In this document: one piece after another, positions 8,060-15,942 of the stretch
Layout: every line of letters begins with the position of its first letter
Position numbering within the stretch: the first letter of the stretch is position 1
Assembly (NCBI GenBank): GCA_020851235.1
Contig: JADZDD010000004.1
Location: 167,292 to 231,291 of the forward strand
From: Burkholderiales bacterium
GTDB lineage: Bacteria; Pseudomonadota; Gammaproteobacteria; Burkholderiales; Casimicrobiaceae
Length of the DNA stretch: 64,000 nucleotides
Direction of reading: 5' to 3'
Program-made: the position numbers and the translations under genes
Notes under the pieces: generated by a model
What the model was told of the DNA's origin: nothing
Seen by the model: only the letters and a program-made list of their open reading frames with translations
The model's database searches: none

Positions 8060-8998
8060 TCAAAGTGCCGCGATGTGCTCGCCGCCGTCGACGCGAATCA
8101 ATGCACCGTTGACCCAGGCCGCCTCGTCGAGGCACATGAGCGCGATGAAATCGGCGACCGCCTCGGGCGTGGTCGTGCGCCGGAACGGGTTGCGCTGCTC
8201 GGCCACCGCCTGCATCCGCGCGCTGCCTGGAATGAGCTTCAACGCCGGCGTGGGCGTGACCCCGGCCTGGATGATGTTCGAGCGAATCCCGTAGGGTGCG
8301 AACTCCACCGCGATCGCCCGCGACACCGATTCCAGTGCGGACTTCGCCGCGGCGACCGCGGCGTAACCCTTCCACGCGGTCGTGTTGCCTTCGCTCGTGA
8401 GACCGAGAACGCGCGCGTCCGCGGCGAAGAGCCCGCCGCGATGCAGGTCCTGGACCCACGACAGTAGGCTCGTGCCCATCGCGTAGATCGTGCGCGCCAT
8501 GTCTTCCTCGTCGAGCAGCGTGTCACCGTAGCTCGACGCTTGCAGCGTGCGCAGGAGTCCGACGCCACGCTCGAGCAGGCGGTCGATTGCCGCCTGGACG
8601 GCCGCGGCCGGCACGGCGAGCTCGCTCGCGAGCCCCGCCACTGCAGCGGCGGACCGCGCATCGGGTTCGGTCGGTGCGATCGGCTTGAGGTTGCCGAACG
8701 CGATCGAATGCAGCAGCAGGCGCAGCCTGCCGTGCGCACCCATCGCCGTCGCGAGCTCGCCCAGCGCCTGCGCGCGTCCTTCGGCGGCAAGCGCATCGAG
8801 GTTGAGCGCCCGGAAGCCCACACCCGTCGCGCGGATGACGTCGAACTGCGGTTCGATGCGCGCCATCGCGCCGCGCCGGTCGCGATGCACGACCATGACG
8901 TTCATGCCATGCCGTGCGAGCTTCTGCGCGGCGGCCAAACCGAAGCCGCTCGACCCGCCCAGGATCAGCGCCCAATGGGTTCTGTCGAATTCGATCAC
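8060..8998 (-). CDS. Enoyl-ACP reductase-type short-chain dehydrogenase
   Basis: An SDR protein of about 312 residues. The nucleotide-binding glycines are in ILGGSSGFGLAAAQ. LHSIAFGNLKPIA matches the HSIAF segment of FabI-type reductases. The catalytic tyrosine and lysine are in GYAAVAAAK, a Y-x6-K spacing, which marks enoyl-ACP reductases rather than ketoreductases (Y-x3-K). The C-terminus WVNGALIRVDGG is standard SDR. The protein is about 50 residues longer than FabI because of an inserted helical region in the middle. The frame is open upstream and no good ribosome site is seen. A GTG at 8998, just before VIEFDRTHWALILGG, is the best start. It is the first gene of the lipid operon. Confidence 0.8.
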   Translation of the reverse strand: MIEFDRTHWALILGGSSGFGLAAAQKLARHGMNVMVVHRDRRGAMARIEPQFDVIRATGVGFRALNLDALAAEGRAQALGELATAMGAHGRLRLLLHSIAFGNLKPIAPTEPDARSAAAVAGLASELAVPAAAVQAAIDRLLERGVGLLRTLQASSYGDTLLDEEDMARTIYAMGTSLLSWVQDLHRGGLFAADARVLGLTSEGNTTAWKGYAAVAAAKSALESVSRAIAVEFAPYGIRSNIIQAGVTPTPALKLIPGSARMQAVAEQRNPFRRTTTPEAVADFIALMCLDEAAWVNGALIRVDGGEHIAAL

Positions 8999-9190
8999 TG
9001 CGTGCGTCCAGCGAAGCGCTTGCGCGCGGCGTGCTCCACGTCCCGGTGACCCGAGCTCGCCGGCGCCCGCCGCCGGAGCCCAGGGTCGAACCCGCCCGGA
9101 CGCACTCCGCCGTCGTCTGCGCCCGCCGCTTCGCGCACCGAATGAGGTGCGTATTGTAGTCGAAGGGCTGGTGGGCGCTGCGGCGGGGGG
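8999..9190. promoter_or_regulatory. Head of lipid operon: weak -10 and inverted repeat
   Basis: This non-coding stretch precedes the minus-strand lipid operon. A minus-strand TACAAT (9153-9158) is a fair -10, but no clear -35 lies at the right distance. An inverted repeat GCACC (9135-9139) / GGTGC (9146-9150) with a 6-base spacer sits just downstream of it and could be an operator. Nothing else is recognisable here. Confidence 0.3.
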
Positions 9191-9364
9191 CTGATCTTCG
9201 AAGTCGATCGCGTGTCGTACGACACGGTCGGCAAGCCGATCGAGTATTTCGTCTCCGCGCTCGACGTGACTCGCTTCGAGTTCCACACGCGCATGGACGC
9301 TCCCGCCGATGACGAAGCTGCGCACGGCACACCCGCGTCCCCTGGTTGCCGCGGCGCTGAGTGA
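9191..9364 (+). pseudogene. C-terminal remnant of a GntR/UTRA-type regulator
   Basis: Read on the plus strand in the frame starting at 9191, this encodes LIFEVDRVSYDTVGKPIEYF followed by a TRFEFHTRM segment and a stop at 9362-9364. That is the typical last part of a UTRA ligand-binding domain (a YD-x-x-G-x-PIEY motif, then R/Y-x-F). No upstream frame continues the homology, and the N-terminal helix-turn-helix is absent. It therefore looks like the decayed end of a regulator once encoded divergently from the lipid operon. The match is by eye to the family pattern only. Confidence 0.5.
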
Positions 9365-9398
9365 CGCGAACCACGCGCGCCACGTGTGCCAGGCAAGG

Positions 9399-10970
9399 CT
9401 ATCGCACGGCGTCCGCCGCGGCGCGCGCCTCCTCCGGGGCAAGTGTCGTCTCGTGCGGTTCGGGCAGCGTCGGGAAGCGGCGGGGGATCACCAGCAGGAC
9501 GACGACGATCGCCACGGCGGGAACGAGCATGGCGGCGAACGCGTGCCGGGTCGCGAGATCGATCGACTCGCGCAGCCACGACTGCACGACGGGGTCGGTT
9601 CCCGGCGCTCGCAGTGCCTCGAGGACGGTGTCGAAGCGTGGCGCCGGGGCGCCGCCAGCCTGCGCCGGAGCCGTGGCAAGGCGCGTGGCGAGCGTCGCAT
9701 TGAAGATCGCGCCGACGACGGCGGCGCCAACACTCTGGCCCAGGTAACGCGAGAACATGTTGGCGCCGGTCACCACACCCCGGCGATCCCAGCCGACGAC
9801 CGACTGCTCGCCGACCAGAAGGGGCGTGGACAGGAGCCCGAAACCCGCGCCGAGCGCAATTTGCGTCAGCACGGTCGCCGACACGGAGGCGGGCGACGCC
9901 AACATGCCGAAGGCGAGGATCGCGCCGACGATGAGGAGTGCACCGGCCAGCGCGGTATCGCGAAAGCCGATGCGCATGTAGGCCCGCGGCGACAGCGCCG
10001 ACGCGACCGGCCAGCCGATGCTCATGCACGCGAGCACGAGGCCCGCACCGATCGCGTCGAGTCCCTGCACCGCCTGCGAGAACGTGGGCAGGAACGTGAG
10101 CGGCGCCATCATCGTAAGGCCCATGCCGATCATGGCGACGTTGCAGCCACCCAACAACCGATCGCGCCACACCCAGCCTGGCATCACCGGCTCGGCGGCA
10201 CGCCGCTCGGCGCGCACGGTGAGCCCGAGCGCGAGCGCGGCCGCCCCGAAGACCGTGAGGCTCGCCCACGACCGCCACGGCCAGCTCTGCCCGCCTTCGA
10301 GCAGGCCGACGATCACGAGGCCGACGGCGAGCAGGAGCAGGCCCGACCCGGCATAGTCGATCTGCGGCTGCCGTCGCTCGAAGCGTTCGTGCAGGAAGAC
10401 GCCGATGAGGAGCAAGGCGACGAGTCCGATCGGCAGGTTGATGAGAAAGATCCAGCGCCACGACGCGTAGTCGGCGAAGGCGCCCCCCAGGACCGGGCCG
10501 GCGATCGCGGCGATGCCCCACACGCTCGACAGCCAGCCCTGGATCACACCCCGCTCGCGTACCGGGTACAGGTCACCGGCGAGGGTCGTCACGGTCGCCA
10601 TGATCGAACCGGCGCCGATGCCTTGCAGGCCACGAAACGCGATCAGCGAGACCATGTTCCACGACGCGGCGGAGGCCGCCGAGCCGACGAGGAAGACGAG
10701 CGTGCCGGCGACGAGGACCGGTTTGCGGCCGATGAGGTCGGCGAGCTTGCCGTACAGCGGAATGGTGACGGTCTGCGCGAGCAGGTAGATCGAGAAGACC
10801 CAGCTGAAATAGGCAAAACCGCCGAGGTCGCCGACGATCTGTGGAATCGCCGTCGACACGATCGTCGTGTCCATCGCCGCCAGGAGCATCGTGCACATCA
10901 ACGCCGCGAGGATGAAGCGGCGCGGCTGCGACGGCGCAGGGTCGGGCAGCGGTTCCTCGCGCCCCGTCAT
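9399..10970 (-). CDS. DHA2-family (EmrB/QacA-type) MFS transporter
   Basis: A 523-residue protein with about fourteen membrane segments. [14 protein letters not shown] near residue 32 is the classic DHA2 start of helix 1. [10 protein letters not shown] is the loop 2-3 MFS motif, and [13 protein letters not shown] is the conserved segment ending helix 6. Relatives expel drugs or other amphipathic compounds in exchange for protons. The ATG overlaps the ftsH stop by four bases, so it is translated from the same messenger as the protease. Its substrate is unknown. Proximity to the lipid operon downstream, in the same orientation, allows but does not prove a role in exporting its product. Confidence 0.88.
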   Translation of the reverse strand: MTGREEPLPDPAPSQPRRFILAALMCTMLLAAMDTTIVSTAIPQIVGDLGGFAYFSWVFSIYLLAQTVTIPLYGKLADLIGRKPVLVAGTLVFLVGSAASAASWNMVSLIAFRGLQGIGAGSIMATVTTLAGDLYPVRERGVIQGWLSSVWGIAAIAGPVLGGAFADYASWRWIFLINLPIGLVALLLIGVFLHERFERRQPQIDYAGSGLLLLAVGLVIVGLLEGGQSWPWRSWASLTVFGAAALALGLTVRAERRAAEPVMPGWVWRDRLLGGCNVAMIGMGLTMMAPLTFLPTFSQAVQGLDAIGAGLVLACMSIGWPVASALSPRAYMRIGFRDTALAGALLIVGAILAFGMLASPASVSATVLTQIALGAGFGLLSTPLLVGEQSVVGWDRRGVVTGANMFSRYLGQSVGAAVVGAIFNATLATRLATAPAQAGGAPAPRFDTVLEALRAPGTDPVVQSWLRESIDLATRHAFAAMLVPAVAIVVVLLVIPRRFPTLPEPHETTLAPEEARAAADAVR

Positions 10971-13024
10971 CGCCCGAGCGGCTTCGTCGCGAGCGCAGGT
11001 GCGGATGGCAGACCCGTCACCTCGTGGATCGCGCGCTCGTCGAGTGTCTCGTGCGCGAGGAGCGCGGCGACCAGCGCGTCGAGTTCGCTCCGGTGCTCGT
11101 GCAGCCGTTGCGTCGCCTCGGCGTGGCTCTCGCTGATGATGCGCATCACCTCCTCGTCGATCGCCTTCGCCGTCGCTTCGCTGAACGCCCGCTCGCCCCC
11201 CGTGCCGCCCCACGCCGGCGCGCCGAGATACGCATTGTGCCGCGGCGCGAGCTGCACCGCGCCGAGGCGCTCGCTCATGCCCCAGCGGGTGACCATGCTG
11301 CGCGCGAGCTGGGTCGCCTGTTCGATGTCGTTTTCCGCCCCGGTCGTGCGCGTGCCGTACACGATCTCCTCGGCCACCCGCCCGCCGAGCATCCCGACGA
11401 TCTTGGCGCGCAGATACGCCTCCGGATAGTTGTAGCGGTCATCGTCGGGACGCTGGTACGTCACGCCGAGCGCACGCCCGTGCGGCACGATCGTGACGCG
11501 ATGCACCGGGTCGGCGCCGGGGACGACGAGACCGAGGATCGCGTGTCCGCTCTCGTGATACGCGATGCGCTCGCGGTCGGCATCGCTCAAGAGGAGCGGA
11601 CGCTCGGGACCGAGGATGATCTTTTCGAGCGCATCGGCGAAGTCCTTCGCCCGTACCGCATCGACCTCGCGGCGCGCCGCAAGCAGCGCTGCCTCGTTCA
11701 CGAGATTCTTGAGGTCCGCCCCGGACAACCCGGGAGTGGCTGCCGCGATCTCGGCCAGCACGACGTCGGCGGCAAGCGGCACCGTGCGGGTGTGCACCTT
11801 GAGGATCGCCTCGCGGCCCTTGCGATCGGGCAGGTTGACGACGACGTGCCGGTCGAAGCGGCCCGGTCGCAACAGCGCCTTGTCGAGCACGTCGGGCTGG
11901 TTGGTCGCCGCGAGCACGATGATGCCTTCGCGACCCGAGAAGCCATCCATCTCGGTCAGGATCTGGTTGAGCGTTTGCTCCTGCTCGCTCGCACCGCCGA
12001 TCGCCACCTGACCGCGCGCCCGGCCGATCGCGTCGAGCTCGTCGATGAAGATGATCGCCGGAGCATTCTCCCGCGCCTGCTTGAAAAGGTCGCGCACGCG
12101 CGCCGCGCCGACGCCGACGATCATCTCGACGAACTCGGCCGCGCTCATCGAAAAGAACGGCACCCCCGCCTCGCCGGCGACGGCGCGCGCCAGAAGCGTC
12201 TTGCCCGTACCCGGCGCGCCGACGAGCAACACGCCCTTCGGCGCGGTGCCACCCAGGCGTTGGTACTTCGCGGGATCCTTCAGGAAGTCGACGATCTCGA
12301 CGAGTTCATTCTCCGCCTCGTCGATCCCGGCGACATCGTCGAAGCTCACCTTCTGCGCGCCCTCCTGATCGTAGCGACGGGCGCGGCTTTGACCGATGCC
12401 CATGATCCCGCCCAGGCTGCCCATGCCGCCCATGCCCTGCTGCGCGCGACGGAAGAGCCACACGTAGAACGCGATGAAGAGGATCGCCGGACCGAAGCCG
12501 AAGAGCAGCGTCGCAAGTGGGCTGCTGCCCGTCTGGATCGACACCGCGCTGATCTCGACCTTGTGATCGATCAGGAACGCTTCGAGTCCGCTGCCAACGA
12601 AGGTCGGCAGGACCGTCGTGAAGGTATCCGAGGTGCGCGGCTGCTCGCGCAGGCGCTGCTCGGCACGACTCGCTCCGGGCGGCGCCGGCACCGTCTCGCC
12701 GGGGATCGGCCAGGTGATGGCCTTGCGCAAGCGCCCCTCGATCGACTGGCCCTGGTTGTAGATCGCCTCGACATTGCCCTTCGCGACCTCGTCGCGAAAC
12801 GCCGTGTACGGCAGCGCGATTGCCTCGCCTGCCGGCGGGAACAGCGTGCGCATGACGAGATAGTTGGCCAGCAGCACGAGTGCGAAGAAGAGCCACGTCC
12901 GGCTGGGTGGCATGTGGCCGAAGCGGCCCGCTGGCGGCACATCGCCCGGACGCGGCGGCCCCGTTCCACGCGCGGAGGCCGGGGGTGCGGGATCGTTCGC
13001 TCTCGTCTTGCTCGCTTGTGGCAC
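10967..13024 (-). CDS. ftsH: FtsH-family ATP-dependent zinc metalloprotease
   Basis: A membrane AAA+ protease of about 685 residues. A first membrane segment ([15 protein letters not shown]) and a second ([11 protein letters not shown]) bracket a periplasmic domain. Walker A is GAPGTGKT, Walker [12 protein letters not shown], the second region of homology [20 protein letters not shown], and the zinc site is HESGH. A GTG start at 13024 is chosen because GGAGGG lies 7 bases before it. It adds a proline-rich cytoplasmic leader of about 45 residues before the first helix. The open frame further upstream is non-coding. Housekeeping ftsH is normally beside rlmE and folP. Here the partner is an MFS gene, so this may be a second copy. 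Confidence 0.93.
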   Translation of the reverse strand: MPQASKTRANDPAPPASARGTGPPRPGDVPPAGRFGHMPPSRTWLFFALVLLANYLVMRTLFPPAGEAIALPYTAFRDEVAKGNVEAIYNQGQSIEGRLRKAITWPIPGETVPAPPGASRAEQRLREQPRTSDTFTTVLPTFVGSGLEAFLIDHKVEISAVSIQTGSSPLATLLFGFGPAILFIAFYVWLFRRAQQGMGGMGSLGGIMGIGQSRARRYDQEGAQKVSFDDVAGIDEAENELVEIVDFLKDPAKYQRLGGTAPKGVLLVGAPGTGKTLLARAVAGEAGVPFFSMSAAEFVEMIVGVGAARVRDLFKQARENAPAIIFIDELDAIGRARGQVAIGGASEQEQTLNQILTEMDGFSGREGIIVLAATNQPDVLDKALLRPGRFDRHVVVNLPDRKGREAILKVHTRTVPLAADVVLAEIAAATPGLSGADLKNLVNEAALLAARREVDAVRAKDFADALEKIILGPERPLLLSDADRERIAYHESGHAILGLVVPGADPVHRVTIVPHGRALGVTYQRPDDDRYNYPEAYLRAKIVGMLGGRVAEEIVYGTRTTGAENDIEQATQLARSMVTRWGMSERLGAVQLAPRHNAYLGAPAWGGTGGERAFSEATAKAIDEEVMRIISESHAEATQRLHEHRSELDALVAALLAHETLDERAIHEVTGLPSAPALATKPLGR

Positions 13025-13082
13025 TGCGCATCCCTCCGGAACCGTGGTGCGGCGCACCGCGCGGCACCCTCCTTCGTCGCGC

Positions 13083-13640
13083 CTACCTCGCCGCGAAGCG
13101 CTCGACCCACGCGGCGTACGCGTCGACGAAACGCTGCAGGAAGCCGCGCGTCGCGTCGTTGGTAACGGTGCCGTCGGGTGCGATGATCTCGTCGTGAAAG
13201 TGCAGATACACCTCGGGCTGTCCGAGCGTCGGAACGTCGAGGAAGTGCAGCGAACTGCGCAGGTGGTGCTGTGCGATCGCCGTGCCAATCGCGCCGATCG
13301 ATGCACCGATCACCGCGGCCGGCTTGCCCTTGAACGAGTTCGTTCCCCACGGCCGCGATGCGATGTCGATCGCGTTTTTCAGCACGCCGGGAATCGAGCG
13401 GTTGTATTCGGGCGTCACGAACAGGAGCGCCTGCGCTGCCTCGATCTCGGTCTTGAGGCGCCGCGCATTCGGTGGATAGTCGGCGTCGAAATCCTGCGTG
13501 TAGAGCGGCAAGTCATCGATGCGAATGGACTCGAAGCGAAGGTGCGGCGGGGCGAGCTTCTCCACCGCCCGCAGCAAGCGCTTGTTGTACGAGTCCTTGC
13601 GCAGGCTGCCGAGCAGCACTGCCACCTTGCAGTCGTTCAT
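13083..13640 (-). CDS. NADPH-dependent FMN reductase (ChrR/YieF-like)
   Basis: A 185-residue flavodoxin-fold protein. [12 protein letters not shown] near the N-terminus binds the FMN phosphate, and [16 protein letters not shown] near residue 77 is the signature of the NADPH-dependent FMN reductase family. [16 protein letters not shown] follows as expected. Members reduce quinones, chromate or azo compounds using FMN. The ATG at 13640 follows a purine-rich AGGTTTT stretch. It lies 58 bases upstream of ftsH in the same direction. The family assignment is firm. The specific substrate is not. Confidence 0.88.
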   Translation of the reverse strand: MNDCKVAVLLGSLRKDSYNKRLLRAVEKLAPPHLRFESIRIDDLPLYTQDFDADYPPNARRLKTEIEAAQALLFVTPEYNRSIPGVLKNAIDIASRPWGTNSFKGKPAAVIGASIGAIGTAIAQHHLRSSLHFLDVPTLGQPEVYLHFHDEIIAPDGTVTNDATRGFLQRFVDAYAAWVERFAAR

Positions 13641-13721
13641 GGCAAAACCTCCGTGGGCGGCCGATCACCGGCCGAAAGACAGCATTCGAGGCGACACCTC
13701 CGCGTTGGCGCGCGCATGACA

Positions 13722-14552
13722 TCAGCGGAAGAGGCGCTGCATGTCGGGGTAGCCGAAGGCGGCATCGAGGCCGTCGAATCGGCCGCCCGCCTTGAGCGCG
13801 CGCGCGGTCTCGCGCGCCGTCGCGTAGGCGAGCGTGGCAAGACGCGTCGCGGTGCTCACCCGCGCAACCCCGAGGCGGCCGAGCTCGGCAACGTCGGGCA
13901 ATCCCGCACGCGCGCCGACGTTGACGGGAGCATCGATCTGCGCGCACAGCGTCGTGATCGTGTCGACGTTCGCCACGGCAATGGGATAGACACCGTCGGC
14001 GCCGGCCGCGAGATACGCGCGGGCGCGCCGCAGCGTGTCGGCGACGCGGTCGGCCTCGGTGGCGGGTCCACCGACGATCCAGGCATCGATCCGCGCATTG
14101 ATGAAGATCGGAACGTTCGCGGTACGCGCGGCGGCACGCGCCGCGGCGATGCGCCGCGCGCCATCGTCGACGTCGCGCAACGCCTCGTGGCGAATGCCGT
14201 CTTCGAGGTTGATGCCGACCGCGCCGGCGTCGATCACCGCCCGCACGCTCGTTGCCACCGCGTCGGGGGTCGCCCCGTAGCCCGCCTCGAAATCGACGCT
14301 GACCGGCAGCGGTGTGGCGCGAACGATGCGCCGGACCGCGGCAACGACCTCGTCGAGCGGCGCCACCTCGCCGTCGGCGTAGCCCAGCGACCAGGCGATG
14401 CCGCCGCTCGTCGTTGCAATCGCCGAATAGCCGAGGTCGGTGAAGATTGCCGCGCTGCCGGCGTCCCAGGCATTGGGCAGGAGCAGGACGTGGCGACGAT
14501 CGTGCAGCGCGCGAAACGCCTGCGCACGTTCGACCTCGACCTGCCTGTCCAT
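13722..14552 (-). CDS. Isocitrate lyase/PEP mutase family protein
   Basis: A 276-residue TIM-barrel enzyme. NAWDAGSA near residue 27, VSVDFEAGYG near residue 85, GINLEDG near residue 115 and INARIDAW near residue 150 are the metal and substrate segments of the PEP mutase/isocitrate lyase superfamily. The cysteine-containing loop of true isocitrate lyases (KKCGH) is absent, and this sub-branch is often annotated as carboxyvinyl-phosphonate mutase or oxaloacetate decarboxylase. The exact reaction cannot be assigned. It is transcribed away from the DUF411 gene and toward the FMN reductase. Confidence 0.82.
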   Translation of the reverse strand: MDRQVEVERAQAFRALHDRRHVLLLPNAWDAGSAAIFTDLGYSAIATTSGGIAWSLGYADGEVAPLDEVVAAVRRIVRATPLPVSVDFEAGYGATPDAVATSVRAVIDAGAVGINLEDGIRHEALRDVDDGARRIAAARAAARTANVPIFINARIDAWIVGGPATEADRVADTLRRARAYLAAGADGVYPIAVANVDTITTLCAQIDAPVNVGARAGLPDVAELGRLGVARVSTATRLATLAYATARETARALKAGGRFDGLDAAFGYPDMQRLFR

Positions 14553-14772
14553 GCCTGCCCTCCCGCGCGGGACGCCTCCGAAGCGCCTACTCTACCTCCG
14601 ATTCGACGCGCACCGGCGTAGCTTGGGTCCGAGCGCATGCGGCGCGGCGGCAAGCGGTGTCGTACACTGTCGACTCTCCCGCATCACCGGCATCGCGCCG
14701 ATGCGATCGATCGCGAGCGCAGCGGCGCGAGGTGCATCCATCCTCGCACGTCACGAACAAGGAAATCCGGCC

Positions 14773-15255
14773 ATGACACCATCGACGCGTCACCTCGATC
14801 GAAAGCGACGGACGTTGCTCGCAGGGGCGCTCCTCCTGGGAGCAAGCCCCTGGGTCGGCGCCGCCGGAACTGCAGCGATCGGCATCGACGTGTGGAAAGA
14901 CCCCAACTGCGGCTGCTGCAAGGATTGGATCGCGCACGTCGAGAAGCATGGTTTTGCGGTCAAGGTGCTCGATCAGGGCAACACGGCGGCACGGGCGCGG
15001 CTCGGGATGCCACAGCAGTATGCGTCTTGCCATACGGCGCTCGTGCAGCGCTACGTGATCGAGGGACACGTGCCCGCGGCCGATATCCGGCGCTTGCTGC
15101 GCGAGGCTCCCGACGCGCTCGGGCTCGCGGTACCGGGGATGCCGATCGGCTCGCCCGGAATGGATGGCCCGGCGTATCGCAACCGGCGCGATCCGTATCA
15201 GGTGCTCCTGGTGCGCAAGGACGGCTCGGCCACCGTTTTCAATTCGTACGCGTAG
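14773..15255 (+). CDS. Exported DUF411 metal-binding protein
   Basis: A 160-residue protein with an N-terminal RKRRTLLAGALLLGAS segment that looks like a Tat-type export signal, cleaved near GAAG. The mature part has the DUF411 motif DPNCGCCKDWI, followed by HVEKHGF, SCHTALV, YVIEGHVPA and the GMPIGSPGM box, all typical of the family. DUF411 proteins are periplasmic and associated with copper and other metal handling. The conserved cysteines and the GMP-x-GSPGM segment are likely ligands. The ATG at 14773 is preceded by AAGGAAA. The next gene downstream encodes an FmdE-like protein. Confidence 0.88.
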   Translation: MTPSTRHLDRKRRTLLAGALLLGASPWVGAAGTAAIGIDVWKDPNCGCCKDWIAHVEKHGFAVKVLDQGNTAARARLGMPQQYASCHTALVQRYVIEGHVPAADIRRLLREAPDALGLAVPGMPIGSPGMDGPAYRNRRDPYQVLLVRKDGSATVFNSYA

Positions 15256-15277
15256 GTCCGCGTCGTACCGCTCCTGA

Positions 15278-15307
15278 TTCACGGGCTCACGGTTCACAGG
15301 CTCACGA
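15278..15307 (+). repeat. Two-copy 15-bp tandem repeat before the FmdE-like gene
   Basis: TTCACGGGCTCACGG (15278-15292) is followed immediately by TTCACAGGCTCACGA (15293-15307), which differs at two positions. The second copy runs into the ATG of the next gene. It is probably a small local duplication, with no function evident. Confidence 0.6.
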
Positions 15308-15912
15308 TGCAAACACCCCCATTCTTCGCCGACGTCGCACCGATCGTGGTCGACGATCCGTTGGCGGCCATGCTGGGCGCCGCCGATGGCGGACGCCTCG
15401 AGTATCACTACATCGACGCGGTGAAGCTCGCCGGCCACTCGTGTCCGACCGTCGCGGGCGCCTGGCTCATGACGCGCAAGGCGCTTGCCACGTTGTACCC
15501 CGACAGCGTGCCGCAACGTGGTGGCGTGCGGGTCGAGATGCGGCAGGCGATCGGTGACGGCGTCACCGGCGTCATCGCCAACGTGATCGGCCTGGTCACC
15601 GGCGCCGCGGCGGAAGGCGGCTTCAAGGGGCTTGCCGGTCGCTACGGCCGGCAGAACCTCTTGCGCTTCGGTGTCACGATGACCGGCGAAGTGCGCTTCA
15701 CGCGTCTTGACACCGGTGCGGCGATCGAGCTCGTGCACCAGCCGCAGGTCGTGCCGCGTCCTTCCGGGCTCACCGAACTCCTGCGTGACGCGCTCGGTCC
15801 GGGCGCGGATCCTTCTGCCGCCGTGCCCTTCGGCAAGGCGTGGCAGGCGTGGGTGCGCACGCTCCTGGTGGACCACGCCGACGACCCCGCGCTGATCGTG
15901 GCCGTCGCCTGA
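15307..15912 (+). CDS. FmdE-like protein
   Basis: A 201-residue soluble protein. The segment HYIDAVKLAGHSCPTVAGA (residues 35-53) matches the conserved H-x-C-P core of the FmdE family, whose founding member is encoded with molybdenum formylmethanofuran dehydrogenase. The glycine-rich part GVTGVIANVIGLVTGAA follows. FmdE-domain proteins bind zinc through the histidine and cysteine, but their reaction is unresolved, and in bacteria without that pathway they are usually called hypothetical. It lies 51 bases after the DUF411 gene in the same direction, so a shared metal-related function is plausible. Confidence 0.65.
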   Translation: MQTPPFFADVAPIVVDDPLAAMLGAADGGRLEYHYIDAVKLAGHSCPTVAGAWLMTRKALATLYPDSVPQRGGVRVEMRQAIGDGVTGVIANVIGLVTGAAAEGGFKGLAGRYGRQNLLRFGVTMTGEVRFTRLDTGAAIELVHQPQVVPRPSGLTELLRDALGPGADPSAAVPFGKAWQAWVRTLLVDHADDPALIVAVA

Positions 15913-15942
15913 CAGGTCGTGCCGCGCGGCCCCGCGCCGCGC

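Noticed and set aside
9309..11429. A 706-codon plus-strand open frame over the MFS transporter and the end of ftsH
   Set aside because: It is antisense to two well-supported genes. Composition is dominated by R, D, H and E, typical of a GC-rich shadow frame.
11024..13165. A 713-codon plus-strand open frame across ftsH
   Set aside because: It is antisense to ftsH with no recognisable domain. The ftsH motifs are decisive.
13658..13674. A CGGCCG-rich hairpin before the FMN reductase start as a riboswitch or terminator
   Set aside because: It is short, GC-palindromic by composition, and has no conserved loop or T-run.
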